Source: Diprion similis (taxonomy: Eukaryota > Arthropoda > Insecta > Hymenoptera > Diprionidae). Taken from it: DNA of 64,000 nucleotides. The stretch covers positions 17,889,001 through 17,953,000 of the forward strand of contig NC_060105.1 in the NCBI RefSeq assembly GCF_021155765.1, read 5' to 3'. Every line of letters begins with the position of its first letter. Positions within the stretch are counted from its first letter, which is position 1. Below are positions 33,865 through 47,413 of this stretch, piece after piece. Below the pieces are notes generated by a model. It ran no database searches, was not told the origin of the DNA, and was given only the letters and a program-made list of their open reading frames with translations. The translations under genes and the position numbers were made by a program.

Positions 33865-36800
33865 ATGCTCGACTCAGATGATGAGAATTATGTTATATTC
33901 GGAACGGCACTAGATCCTCTGGACGAAGGTGCGTTATTACTCTAGTCTGATATTTTAACTATGAGTTGCGGGGCATTGTTATTGATTGGATTCACCACTC
34001 TTTTAATTTTCCAATAATAATTCTTTCAACTACGGTAAACGAACAATAGATTCATATTCTTATCAATTATTGCTAACCTTGTTCTGGAATATGAAATTGC
34101 AAGAACTCCTTTTTTGTTTATTCACGTATTTAGAGAGACTGAATTATTAAAATGACCAATCAAATGTTATTTTCGTTCGATGTTTAATATCTACACAAGC
34201 TCGTGAAAGCTGTTGAACTTTCACATCATGAAATCTTTTTCTACAGATAATTTCCCAAGAAAAAAACCGATGACAATAGAGGATCAATATGCGTGCGATG
34301 AACAAGGAAGAAGGAGGTTTCATGGGGCATTTACTGGTGGATTCTCTGCTGGATACTTTAATACTGTGGGAACACGTGACGGCTGGAGACCGCAGCAATT
34401 CAAATCCTCTCGGAGCAGCAAGGCTGAGAGCAAAGCTCAAACACCTCAAGATTTCATGGATGACGAAGACACAGGGCAATTCGGAATTGCGCCAACTGCT
34501 ATCAGGACAACTGCCGACTATGCTTCTCACGAGAGTAAAGGAACCAAAAGAGAAAGAACTAAATTTTCTGAAGATGGACCGATTCCTGGAACTCCGGTCT
34601 TACAAGAGATTCTGAAACCTGTTAAGTAAGTATAGAAGTGTTTGCAAAACATCTTGGATTGACATGGTTGGTGGACGTTTGTACGCTTTGCCAAGTTTTG
34701 CAGTTCCAGATTCTGAAAGTCCAGAATGATATTTGCGAGTCTCTCCTTCTGTCTCTCAGTATTACATTGTGTCTGCGAGAAAGCCTCAAAAAGTAACTAG
34801 ATGAGCAATAATTCCAAATGACGACGGAGGTTGGTTAGCAACAAATTGTTCATCATTATTAAGTGTCTTAAGAAATATTCATAAGTTAAATATGTATAAA
34901 AATATTACTATCATAAGTTACAAAGATTAATTCAGAGATGCACAAAATCAGAAAATACTGATATTTTAGGTGAAAGCTTTGGCATTAATATTTCATGACC
35001 TTAAATAAAGAGAAGAAAATCCATATAAAAAAAAGAAAATGATAGTTTATTCTATGACGTCATTTGAGAAAATGATGAAAAAAATTCGTCAACTCCAAGG
35101 GCTCAAAACTTTAAGAATGTATGGAAAAAATAACTTTTTATGGTCATAACCGGATTGCTTGACTTCGAAAATACTTAAAACTCATGCTTTCAAAAGCAAA
35201 TATTTATCCTGAGACACCACAAACATTGAATTACTTCATGACGCCATTTCGTGATTTTTGGCACTTACGTCACGGACGAAGCTTGACGCCACTATGACGC
35301 CTTGGCAGTTATTTGGTTAAAAAAGAATTGTGACTCACCTGGATGAAATAGTTGATTTCATTCACAAATTTCATTGCACTCGATTCGGCCGTTTGTTCGT
35401 AATTCAGGGTAATAGGTCTTTATTTGTTCCATCTATGAGTATTGAGCAGTATAGAGGACTTATAGTGTCATTCGTTACAATCTTCTTGGGATTCAAGTAT
35501 ATGTGCAATTAGCCAAATAGTCTTGCTCAAATAACTAGCTACCGGGTTTTCCGAGAGATAGTAAAGATTAAACTTATGTCTAACAGTGGACGATTTAGGT
35601 CCTTTTGTTTTTCTCATTAGACAAGACATTAGATAATCCTACGTACAAGATCGTTTCTCTTGGTGCTGTAATTACAGTACAATTGATTGGCCAGCTTGTA
35701 TACTTTAAGGAAAATTATAGAACTTTGTTCAAGTAGGCGTATTTTGATTTTTGATTTTCCAACCAACTTTCATTCGAATCTATGATGCCGTATTCCTGGA
35801 ATTCGGGGTGGAATATTCTCAGTGAAAATGCACACACAAACACATGTTGGAAAATGTAGGAAAATGGTTGTGTAAGCGATGAAGCGTGTTGTCACGTCAA
35901 AGAGAATTGTTTTGGAAGTGACAGTTTGCGCAATGAAATATACAACACGTACTTTGTTTTAAAAACGTACCAAAAAACTGTGTCGCTTTCTGCTTTTAGA
36001 GACACGGTCGGAGTTAAATTGCTGAAGCAAATGGGTTGGAAGCCTGGCCAGGGTGTTGGTCCTCGTTTATCAAAGAAAGAGAAGGCCAAGATCAAACAGC
36101 ATAATGACAAAACTAGGGTACACGGCTGCTCGTTACCTCCTAGGCAAGAACAGATGATGGAAACTGATTCCGGTGGTTCGGATGAAGAAGATAGTAACAT
36201 CACGTTTGCTCCTGACGACTACGAGCCATTCAGGTAAAATACTAAGATAAAAAAATATAAAAAATAAAGATAAGCGTTACAACTCGAACTTTTTTGGATC
36301 GCGCTCTTGTACTCAGCCAGTTATCGGTTTTTATGACTATATTCGAATAGCTAGAAAATTCTCATCAGGCCTTGGGGATCCTATGTTTCAAATTCTCTAC
36401 GAAAAATATTTTGTAATTTTGTAAACTTGGAGAAAATCCTAAGATTGCAATAGGAATTAATTAATATTGAAAATGATGTTTTGCAGTCGGAAGCTAAGAT
36501 ATTGATGGAGTTGATTCATTTTGATTGGATCAATAATGTCATTAGTGGTTTTGTTGCTGAATATGTGCACTCGAAATTGTGTAGATTGCAAAAAGTTCTG
36601 AACTTTATAACTTCTATGTCAGGTGACTATCTTATACTTGATTTTCGTCCCAATTTCTTCTGAATTTACGCAGTTATTTTATTGTTTTGAATTCTGGCCA
36701 TAGGAAATTCTGAGAAATGATGGAAAACTTGAGGAATTTCTCAAGTAATATTAAAAACATTATCAAGAAATCTTAAACCAAAATTACATGAAAATTGAAT

Positions 36801-39725
36801 CACAGTTGCATTGTTATGATCAATTTTGTTTTTAAGTTCAGATGTTAGCCGTTTTGTAATCAAAGGTGTTGACAAGATTTGGAAAGTTTCACAGCATATT
36901 GCTGGTGAATACTCAGTTTTCGAACTGGATTTTATCCAATTCAGCGAAGTTATTTGTTTGACAAAGCTTGAAGCAAATGCCTTTTTGTTCAAGTGACTCC
37001 CATTGCTAGTTTGAAGTTACTTTTTTTCCTGTCAGCTTTTAATTATTATTATAACTGAATGCAGGTTACTAAAACATATGCTAACTGTTCGAAAATTTCA
37101 TTACAAACATCTTGGAATTAAAAAAAAAAGAAGTTCGCTTCAAAGCCTTAAGGATTATGATCGTCTTACGTATGTGATTAACAATAAAATTTTTGACACA
37201 GATGTAACCCGAAGGATAATTTCTTCGGTATCGGCTACACCGGACTTGAGAAAAGACCTATACTGTCGCAGCATATCAGTCTATTTGAACCAAGTTCCTT
37301 TCAACTGCAAGAAAAAAATAAGAAATTGTCTATACGTGGTCAAGCTTTTGGGGTCGGTGCATTCGAAGCAGAAGATGAGGACATTTATTCTAGAGAAGAC
37401 ATGTCTCAATACGATTTCAGCTTGGAGCCAAAGAGTCGGCAGAAATCGAGATGGACCCACGAAAAGCCTGAGACATCTCAAAGTAAATGTATCGAGGGGT
37501 TTGTACCTGCAAAAAATCGTCTTGAAGCTAGGAAGACGTTCAAGTTACCAGACCTACCAAAAGGCTTTAACCCTGTGCATATAATCAGGAAAAGCAGATT
37601 CGAACCGACGATTGAATCGACGAGCCTGGAAAACGCGAGGCGCAAAGGCCTTGGCCGACACGATTTGAGGGTGGAGGATAGGGCGAGAATAATCAATGAC
37701 CCGAATCCCATCTCGCTAGTTTTATCCAGCAAAGTCGGCAGCGGGTCCACAAACGAAAAAAATCCTTCAAATAGCTGCTTGCTTCCTTGCGGAGTTGATA
37801 AGAAACGAATTCAGCCTGTTTCAGAGATTGCTCAGAATGAGAAATGCTCCGATCAAGAACAAACACCAAAAAAACCCTCTGTAATTTCGAATATAATTAC
37901 AAAAACGTTGAACCTGCATGGCAAGGAACAAGCGGCCCGAAATCTTGAACGGCCTGCGAACACTGTCGGAAATAATAACAAAGACACAAAACTGGGTAAT
38001 GCAGGTTCAACCACGGCAAACAAAAATTCTTGGTTAGAGGTGTTGAATACCAAAAGTTTTGTCAAAGGCGGCACTGAAAACTTGAGTCTAATTAAAGAAC
38101 CGAATGTAAAATGCAGCCAGGATGCTCAAGATGAAAAACTCTTGGCAAATCCCAGAAATGAAGCTGAGGATAAGGGAATGTCAGATGATTCTAGGAGCTC
38201 AGTCTTTAAGCCATTTGCTGGAGATCTCGACAAGCAGAAGCGTTACGAAAAGTTTTTAGAGTTTTCGAGAGACGGAGAAAAGAACAGACTGTCTGATATA
38301 CAACCATTGTCGATGACCGAATGGGAGAGAGACCACGAAAGAGTGGAATTTGATCAAGCTGCACGACTTTATAAACCTTTGACAGGGAGCATGAGTGATA
38401 GATTTGTCAGCGGAAAGCATCAGGATAGTTTGAATTCGTTGGTCGCGGTGGACTTGGGTGAAGATACCGACGTTCAGCTCAAAGAGATGGCTGCAAAGAA
38501 AATGTTTGGAAAAATGACGAGGCAAAGAAGTGAGTGGCGACCTGCAAGCATTCTTTGCAAAAGGTTCAACATAGCTGAGCCTGTAACTGGCTGCGCCCAA
38601 CCAGAAACGGCGAAAAAAAGCACGTTTTCCATTTTCGATTATCTGGAAGAATCGGTGCACAATAGTTCAACATTTCAAAGCGTAAGCGACGTTGCTGTTA
38701 GGATAAAATCGCAGAATCTTGAAAGCGGATCTAATTTAGAAGATCGAAAAACAGGCTTTTCAGAATCATACCAAACTGTGAAATCTATGAACAATTCCGC
38801 TATGGTTGTATGTGATAATATGGACAAGAATAAAACTTCGGCAAAGGAACGCAACTTCGAAGCTAAATACGAAAAAATTTTTGGTAAAAATGTTAATAGT
38901 TCGGTAGTAGTTGGCAAAGATAACAGTGTCGATCTTTCTTCGAATGTGCAGAGTGTTGATCAACCTGCGGTATGTTTGCCGTGCGTTGAATCAAACTTAG
39001 ACTTTGACCAAAACAGAAATTTCGCAGGATCATCTAGTTCATCTGACAGGACGGATCAGGTTGATAATATAGTAGATAAAGAAATGGAGAAGAAGGATCT
39101 TTTCAAGGCAATTTTTGTAAGCAGCAGCGAGGATTCAGATTCTGAGAGGGAAGAGGAACTGGATGACGACAAGTTTAAGTCAGTTTTGATCGGAAAGAAT
39201 CCTGGGGAGTTGAATGTGCAGAGAAATACATCACCTCCTAGAGGGATTTTCGCCAATTTGGATTTAGACAGCTTAAATGACGTGGGTGTGAAGAATAATA
39301 AGATTAACTTCATTGAGCATAAAAGTTCAACGATCATTTGCAAAGGTGAGGAGATGCCTGGAGCTTCGTGTCCTAATCGAAACAGCGGCAGTTCTGATAA
39401 TACGACTATGGAAAATATTACAAACTACGCAACATCAGCTGAGGGGACAGCCGAGTCAAGTTCCCAAATACTGGCAGACATGTATGGCCCAGTTCTTCCA
39501 GCCAGGCAACAAAAATATTTGAATAATGCCCAGTCAGAGACCATTAGTCAAGTGCCGATTCAAAAACATGTGTTCAAGAGTGTTGTAGTTCCGGTAACGA
39601 AACCTGATATTGTTGTGCACGGTGAATGGATTGAAAAGAAGAAAAGTAAAAAATCCAAAAAAGAGGAGAAAAAACACAAGCACAAAGAACATAAAAAGCA
39701 TAAACATAAAAAAAAGAAAAAGTAA
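33865..39725 (+). CDS. Gpatch1: G-patch domain-containing protein 1
   Basis: Exons 33865-33928, 34247-34625, 36000-36233 and 37202-39725, phases 1, 2, 2, giving about 1066 residues. Exon 2 carries FHGAFTGGFSAGYFNTVG (about residues 45-62) and DFMDDEDTGQFGIAP, the conserved N-terminal block of GPATCH1. Exon 3 has the G-patch (about 150-195): GVKLLKQMGWKPGQGVGPR. Exon 4 has NPKDNFFGIGYTGLE, RGQAFGVGAF, KPFAGDLDKQKRYEKFLEF, SMTEWERDHERVEF, MFGKMTRQRSEWRP and CKRFN, then a Ser/Asp/Glu-rich part and a Lys/His-rich tail. The family is nuclear and associated with the spliceosome; G-patches usually engage DEAH helicases. The donors are GTGCGT, GTAAGT and GTAAAA. The first exon encodes only 21 residues and was placed by its fit to the family N-terminus. 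Confidence 0.9.
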
Positions 39726-39780
39726 TATATAAATAACTTTGTGGAAATTCAAAAATTATGTGTTATATTTATTTCTGTTA

Positions 39781-39786
39781 AATAAA
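39781..39786 (+). terminator. Likely polyadenylation signal of GPATCH1
   Basis: AATAAA 56 bases after the stop codon, in A+T-rich sequence. Confidence 0.6.
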
Positions 39787-40779
39787 TTGTGATCTAGGGT
39801 ACCTTGGAAGGTATAGGTCGTCCAGTATACTATTCCATCTCAAAAGATCAAGTTCTGTGAAAATGCACGTAGAAAATGATCTATTCTTTGTCAGTTGATG
39901 AGTCTGTATTTTTCTTCAAACAATAATCACGCGTAAAGCAAATTTTTCACTAAAATAGGATTTCTGCTTCATGGAAAACCCCAAAGAAAGTAAAAATTCT
40001 AAATATTTTTGACTGGGAAAATCAACAGTTTTTGCGAATTTTTTGTATAACGAAAAATTAAAATTTTTTGGAATGCACCGACTCTGAAGATTACTGACAA
40101 TTTTTTCTCCCAAGTGTATTTTTTTTTAATATTCAGGAATAGCAAAAAAAAATTCCCTTAAATTCTCAATTGTATGAGAAACGCGTAAAAATACCAAAAA
40201 TGAGCAAAACTATCACTACCTACTTTGTAGTCCTTTAATAAAAAAATTTGTCTTAGGGAATTTCATATTTCAGTTGACAGCCTTGTAAAAATTTGCATAG
40301 AAACTGTAAAAAGGGATATTTTTGGTATTGTTTGAATTAATTAATTTTTTAAAAGAATTTTTCCAAGTCGAACTATTCCACCCAAAATTCAATGCAAAGC
40401 CGGCTACAGAAGTGTAAGGAAAGCTTGGAATATTCTCTGAAACTTCCATACATAACCCGAAGAGGTACTTTATTATTTTTGAAGTGTCTCGTTAAATTTT
40501 TCCGAAGAATTCCTTTTCCTGATATATTCCTACATAATTTTCGAATTTCTTGTCATATTTTTTGTTCAGTCCTGTCAACTCTGAACATTTTTTCATGAAG
40601 TATGAATGAAAAATTTTTACTGGGGTTTCTTCTTCCGATTGAGTAAAGTTTCAAAATTGACACTTATAGTGCTATTCAATTTTACATTTTGCATTAGAAT
40701 TTTGGGTATCATAAAGAGTACACACAAACATAATTATATCTCATGAAATTGAGTTGCAAACTTTGGAACTACCAAATTA

Positions 40780-41956
40780 ACAAATTTGGCTAGGGAGTTC
40801 ACGTGGTTATAGCCTCTCGTAGTTTCAATTTGCGATCGAATTCAATTCCGCTCGTACGGAATCGTTTATACGTCATGTGCAGGTGATTGTGAGTGGTTTT
40901 CCGTGATGTGTAAGTCAATAGTTCAGTTGTTATTGATAAAAACAAATTCATTTAGGGAGTTCGGGTGGCGTCAGCCTGTTACACCTGTAATTCACGATCG
41001 AATTGAGTTCTGCATGCGCGAAATTGTTCTGAGTTCGTTTGTAGGCGATTGCAAGTCAATAGTTCAGTTGTTTGTTATTAGTGAAACAAATTCGTTTAGG
41101 GAGCTCCAGTGGCGTGAACCCCTGCCAACAGTTGCAATTCGCGATCTAATTGAGTTCTGCTTGTGTGGAAGTATTTGTAGGTGGATCGTAGGTGTCTTTA
41201 AGCACTGCTTCTTCAACCTTCAATAATCGCCGAATTATTTGTAAAATTTGGAACAAAATATCTGCCCCCCTCTCCTTCCTCGCAAAAAAAAAAAAAAACT
41301 AAAACGATTGTATCCATGCACTAGTTCCGAGAGTTTGTTCAATCTTAGCACATCCAACTTACCATAGCTGCTTATAAACGAAAATTGCATCAAATTTCTA
41401 TTTCGCGTGGGTCAATCGTTTGTTTCTCGTTTGTAGGTGTTGAATAGCACAATCCAGACGTTTGATAGTCTATTGTTGATTCGCAAAAATTAAAAAAATA
41501 GTAATCAGGTATTAATCCCCACAGGTAGTTTACCCAGACCTATAATAGCGCAATGATGACAGCTCCTCTTTGACTGCAAATTGCATCAGAATTCAATTTT
41601 CCTTCAGAAAATCGTTTGTTGTTCGTTTGTAGGTGTTTGATAATGCAGTTTACGAATAACAATTGAATAAATATTCCAAGAAATCTCCCCTACGCTGATA
41701 TACTCGCTTGTATATTTTTTATGTGAAATCGTTGTAATATGTATAAATGTGTAGGTTTCTTATAAGTGTGTTGAAAGGTATTTTAAAATGATTGAACCAA
41801 TTGTTTCTTTTGTGCTGCCATAGCTCCGCCTCTTCCCTAGGGAGTTTCCATCGTTGCAGCTGCAGAATTCCCTAGCCAAATTTGTTTTGTTCATAAAAAC
41901 TAAACTATTGACTTCCAAACGACAGGAAATCACTTAAAAACACCTACAAACGACTT
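40780..41956. repeat. Tandem array of about 150-base units with an inverted copy
   Basis: Anchors of the type AAATTTGGCTAGGGAGTT occur near 40783, 40945 and 41088, about 145-160 bases apart, each followed by a GCAATTCGCGATC-AATTGAGTTC-type block and a CGTTTGTAGG block. Weaker units continue near 41380-41440 and 41590-41640. At 41865-41955 the unit recurs inverted (CCCTAGCCAAATTTGTTTTG, ACACCTACAAACGA). An open frame at 40903-41226 is a by-product of the repeats. Confidence 0.65.
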
Positions 41957-43351
41957 AAAAAGAAGCTGCTAATTGACGGGAAGATTTGATTTCTTCTACT
42001 CTATACGGTAGCAACGTTTCATTTCTTTTCTCTTTTTAGCAGACACTTCCACTTGCACAAGAGCCTGTAGCTCCCCTATTCTATTATATACCCTATGATT
42101 GAGTGTCACCCTTCACTATAATACTATGGTGTGTCTAGGACTGTAGTTCCTTTCTCCAAAAAAGTTTCTCTCTCGTACTGGACTGGACTTAAGTAAGATG
42201 TGTACCAACGGCGCCAAAATACTCTGGATCGGTGGTGATTAATTGTTGTGACGTTGAATCAGCATGGGAAAAAAATGAGCGGTACTTTAACTAGCAGGGT
42301 CGCGTTTGCCAGAAAAATAATTCCCTAACATTATAGGGATTTCTTTAGACAGTTGGTACACGGTCCATGAGTCCGTGCCCGCGGGGAACACTTAAATTGC
42401 TGTTATTATTTGTTATACTTTATACTGTAAGCATTTGATGAGTGAATCATATGTTGGAATGATTATCGAAAGCGATGTGGACTGGAGAATCTAAGCTACT
42501 CATTCAGTAGTAGGATCACGAACTCAGGTTAGTACCAATTATTTAATCGTAAATTTTTATGCGGTACTGCTCTAACCTGAGGTAACCTAACCTACTATAA
42601 CCTAATAATAACTAAATCCGCGTTTTGAATGACTGAACAATGACAGGAAACAATTGGAAATATTGCAGCTGACGATACCTAATTGGTGAGAAAATCACGC
42701 AAAGCAATAACAAAAATTTGCTAACTCTCGGAACTTGTGTCGCTTGTTTTGCTGCTAATCCGACACTATACTGCTTTGGTTATCCCCTTTGAAAAAAGTT
42801 TCTGCCTGAATAATTAAAAAATGCCGAATCGTTGTAAATATGAAAAAGAAACATAAAGAGAATATCGAAAGTATGAACAATATTCTTTGAAAAACTATAC
42901 AATACAAAGAATATTGCAATATACCTTGAACATTGTGTCAAAAATATACTTCGGTAAATTATCATGATTGTGAGTTGTCAGTTTACTCAAAGTGATAAAG
43001 TAAAATTACCTTTTTCCATTCAACAATTGAGATGTGAAAAAATGATGCTTATAACAATACTTATGTGTAACGATCAGAATCTGTGAAAGATTCCTTTTTT
43101 GCTATTTTAACGACAGAAGAGGCAAGTTTCGAAGAATGACTGGCTTTTGTTCAACTTCAAGCATAATTTCACTGGCTGTAAATCGGTGCATACCATCGAT
43201 TCTACAGTGATTAAAATTGGTTTCAAACAGATTGATCGAAAATAAAAACAAGCTGAGTGAACATGAAATTTCCTAATTTTATTCATTTTATTCACTTATA
43301 TGTATAAGACACTATGTTTTATTTATTGTTTTTACATCACTACCAACATTA

Positions 43352-43931
43352 GACTGGTTCAAAAAAATCGAATATTTTTTTTCAGTATCCAACAATTAAT
43401 ACTTGTAGGAAAAGGAAATAAGATGCCTGGTAGACTTTGAGCCATAAATATTAATATTTTCAGTGGTTCCTAAACGCAATTTCCCATTTTCCATTTAATT
43501 AACATGAAAAAATAATTTCTGTTATTTCTAAATTTTGTAGCTCTGTAACAAGGCAATGTAATAAATGTCCGATACATATTTTTGTAGGGAATTTAATGTT
43601 GTACAAAAAAGGTCCCTTATAATTTTTTGATAACTGAACTCTTTCAAAAGTTATTTAACAACCCTTTTTTATAGATTTAATTTCCCTACAGAATTACATG
43701 TCGAACATTTACGTAAAAATATTACATTGTCTAGTTACCGAGCTGTCAAATTCAGAAATAACTAAAATTATTTTACCATGTTAATTAAATGGAAAATGGA
43801 AAATTGCGTTCAAGAACCACTAAACGTCAATATTAAGGGCTCAAATTGTAACAGGTGTCTTATTTTCTCTTCCTACAACCATTAAACATGTGACATTGAA
43901 AAAGGAAAATAGTCGATTTTTTTAACCAGTC
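43352..43931. mobile_element. Foldback MITE, GACTGGTTCAAAAAAATCGA ends
   Basis: The left end GACTGGTTCAAAAAAATCGA pairs with the right end TCGATTTTTTTAACCAGTC. Pairing continues inward for more than 200 bases (AGTGGTTCCTAAACGCAATT, CATTTTCCATTTAATTAACA, GTAGGGAATTTAATGT with their mirrors). The centre lies near 43640. Confidence 0.75.
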
Positions 43932-44351
43932 CACCCTACATATGTATATACGGTATTATTCTTACATATGTATTACGATATTCAATTATAGTACAATGCT
44001 AATAAAATTAAAGCACTTCTGACATTGGAAAGTGTAAATTCGTTTGAACACAATATGATCATGTTTCAATTGAGGGTTTCAAAAAGTATTTCCTCACTGT
44101 TTTCAGATTTACTAATACTACAGATAATTTTCAAGATGTTTAGAAACGCTGTCAGAGATCTCGCTGATCTTTCCATAGAACATTCAAATGAAAATTCCCC
44201 AATATATGGATATAATTGAATTAAATTGACTTCTAGTTGTTTGTTAAACTTTGCAAACAGGCTAATTTCCACACACTCCCATGTCCCTTTAACAAATTTT
44301 TTTATACTTTATTATTCGGATGGGGGTCAAAACTTGAAAGGATCAAGATTC

Positions 44352-44471
44352 GGAGTAGCCGACATATCAAAATTTCAAACATGCGAAAATAAAATAACGA
44401 AAGATTTCGAACAATTCATCTTTCGTTATTTTATTATCACATGTTTGAAAATTCGATATATCGGCCATTCC
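44352..44471. repeat. Hairpin with 54-base stem and 12-base loop
   Basis: From GGAGTAGCCGACATATCAAA to AATAAAATAACGAAAGAT, the left arm returns inverted after TTCGAACAATTC with about seven mismatches. It could be the core of a foldback element or, if transcribed, a long hairpin RNA precursor. Confidence 0.6.
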
Positions 44472-45639
44472 AAAACCGTTGTATAAATATAATTTACTTT
44501 CTTCTGAACATAAATTTTCTTCAGATTTGAGGCAAAACTTTGATACTTATTTCAAAATATCTGTCAAAAGTTTTTATAATTTTAGTGTGACTGAAATTTT
44601 TTTTTCAAAACTGTATGCAGATTCTATATGCAGTTGCATTTCAGAAAACTTAATCTTGAATGTTTCCTCAAAAACTTCTAATATTATAAGAAATTTATCC
44701 TAGTTTTCCATAATGCATTACCCTTAGAAAATACACAGAAACGTCAGAATTCATATTTTTTAGTTTTGCGACAGAAATGAATTTCTGAAAAATATCAGTT
44801 GTTTCTAAAAATTGGTCCTATTTTCACCTCAACTTTACTTAATCAAAAATAGTTACACTGAAAAAAAAATAAAAAAATAAAGAAGTGCTCAAAAGAATCC
44901 GAATTATTCCAAGAAATTCATTCGATTTTGAGCTCGCGTTCAACTTAGTTAGAAATAATCAGAAAACAGAGAAAGAAGTTCAGAGAAGATATGATTTCTT
45001 TTTACAAACTCAGGAGAATTAAAAAAAAATTTTCATACATTAGAATAATTCTACCTTCTCCAGAAATGATGCAAAATTTTTCACAGATCTGTGAGAAAAT
45101 GTTACGTATTTCGTAGAAATATGCAAAAAAAAAAAATATATATATATGCATGTGAATATTTTTCACCAGGGATTACGACTCTGGGGTATTCCAGCAGACA
45201 CCAACAAACCGTTGTACTTGGTACATAAACTTTCAACGATCAAAATGTCTAATTTAAAACTAATTCAATATCTTTGTCATTGGGTGATTGTTTTCTGTAA
45301 CAATATAGAATTGTTTATATCATAACAATCGTATAACCCTTTCAACATGAAATGTTCAAAGTCAACCGGTCAAAAACGATTTAACGTTGTTAGTCTTTTC
45401 GCAATACTGTAAATTCTTTTGTAACCGGTGAATAATTTCAAATGAAATTTGCCAGCTCAGTTCTATATCCAAATTACAAAATAGGATTATGTATAATTTT
45501 TAAAACCCAGAATAGTCACACATCGAAAATCTCTGGGCACATATACACTCGTTAGTTGCTTAGACAATCTTTGATACGAATGAAACATTCAGGTTTATTA
45601 AGATTTTTCTCAAAAGAACTTACATCCTTCCCTCGTAAC

Positions 45640-45858
45640 GATGAAGCTGAAGCTAGCAGTCAGAGTTATCGGCCAAAAGTGTTGAATGTTTTGGAAATAG
45701 AAAAATGCTGTTCAGTTTCATCCTCGTAATTCTATAAAAGAATTGAGGGTTCAAGGTAATTCACAAAATTTTGACTTTCGGACTTAACTACCTTATGCGA
45801 AGAACATTAGAACGTTTGACCGCTAATTCTGGCTACTGCCTTGAGTTTCGCCTCGTAA
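45640..45858. mobile_element. GCTGAAGCTAGCAG family element with inverted ends
   Basis: The left arm ACGATGAAGCTGAAGCTAGC and onward (CAGAGTTATCGGCCAAA) is mirrored by GACCGCTAATTCTGGCTACT and onward at the right. Interior order matches the 16526-16740 copy. Confidence 0.55.
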
Positions 45859-46820
45859 TGTTCCACTGTAGTAATTATACATACGCGCAACTTTAATACT
45901 GATACATTCTCAGAAAACTTCACAACACTGTATAAAATTCCACGAAGAGCCGGTAAACATTGAAAATTGGTCAGTTTTATTTTTATTTTCATCATTCATA
46001 CATGTTAGCGCTTATAAGAAGCTTAAATGGGGAAACCTCATGAAAGTTTTTCATTTGACATTTCAGTAGATAAGAGAAAAATAATTTGAGCATGATTTTC
46101 CTTTTTCCATTTGTAACAAAGTTGAAACTGATACAACAGGTTAAAGAAAGGTACAGTGTTAAGCCACTTGTGCTAATGTAGATCTGTATAATATTGCAAA
46201 TATTGTTAACGGAAATGAAAGAAAAATTACGTAATAATTTATAAATACTCTACTTTATGCACATATGAAATGTAAATTTTTTTACATGAAACTTCCCTAT
46301 TGACGTTCTTCTATTTAAATCCCATCACCTGCGAATGTGTCTAGTAAATATTTCGATTCTTGGAACATATGTAACGGAGAGCAGGGCAAAATAGGCACCT
46401 CAGTAAAAAAAAAAAAATAAATAAATAACATTAAAAATTTGTTGATCATTTTTTTCACTACAGTCTTTTCCTCATTTCATGAAACAATTTTATAGCATGG
46501 TCCGAAAGGAATCGTCACATCTGAATAGATGCCTCGAAAAAAGTTCACTCAAAATTGTGCGTAATTTTCAAATCACATTATCGAATCACAGAAATATGAA
46601 AATTACAAATTAAATGTTAACACGGGAGAAGAAAGATTAAGTTGACATAATATTAAAATAACACGAATACTGAGTAGACCTCGCTGAGGCATGAAATGGT
46701 CGAGATTCGAAAAAATTTCATGAAATATGGCTGAGGTTTTTAGGTAAAACGAAAAATCTTAAATTTCGGAAGATTTTTTACTTTTATTGAGGTGCCCACT
46801 TTGCTCCGGTCTCTCCTATA

Positions 46821-47129
46821 CAGGGTGACCCAGTACCCGCGGACCACCAGGCACTGGCGGATTCCTTGAAAAACAATAAGACTAAAATTACTCTTGACAA
46901 TTTTTTTTTAAAGCAACGGTTTTTGAGTTAGAACCGTTTGAAATCCACCAATCACGGCGCGCAGATATGGCCGGGCGCACGAGCCTAGCGCGAGGCTAAC
47001 GTACGCTGCATCGGGCTCAGCTACACTAGCCTCGCACTTGGCTCGCGAATTGTCAAAAGTCATTTTAGTCTTATTTCTTTGCAAAGAATCCGTCAGTGTC
47101 CGGTGGTCCGCGGGTACTGGGTCACCCTG
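46821..47129. mobile_element. MITE, CAGGGTGACCCAGTAC ends
   Basis: CAGGGTGACCCAGTACCCGC and GCGGGTACTGGGTCACCCTG are perfect inverted ends. Similarity continues for about 80 bases (CGGATTCCTTGAAA, AATAAGACTAAAATTAC and mirrors). The flanks TATA and TATA look like a target duplication of TA or TATA. The interior is unusually G+C-rich (GCCTAGCGCGAGGCTAACG) compared with the surroundings. Confidence 0.8.
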
Positions 47130-47413
47130 TATATCGTTATAAGAATTACATGCATCTATAAATAAAGTAACATACACTGTAATTTACTTGTTACTGAACA
47201 CCAGCGATATATCAATGTAGAGTGGGATCGGGATCCGTGGGAGTTCAATCTCCATTGGGGAAATAGAGATTGGATTCCTTTACTCTAGTCTCCATGACGT
47301 CGAAATCATACAAAAAACTCGACCTCGAAAATTTGTCGTTTGGTAGTTTGAGATTTCATTCAAAGCAGCGCTGTCATCGTAATGTTCCGAAATGAAGTTG
47401 GGAAGAATTGACT

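Noticed and set aside
40903-41226. 107-codon frame on the plus strand
   Set aside because: It runs through tandem repeat units, and the encoded repetition follows the DNA repeat.
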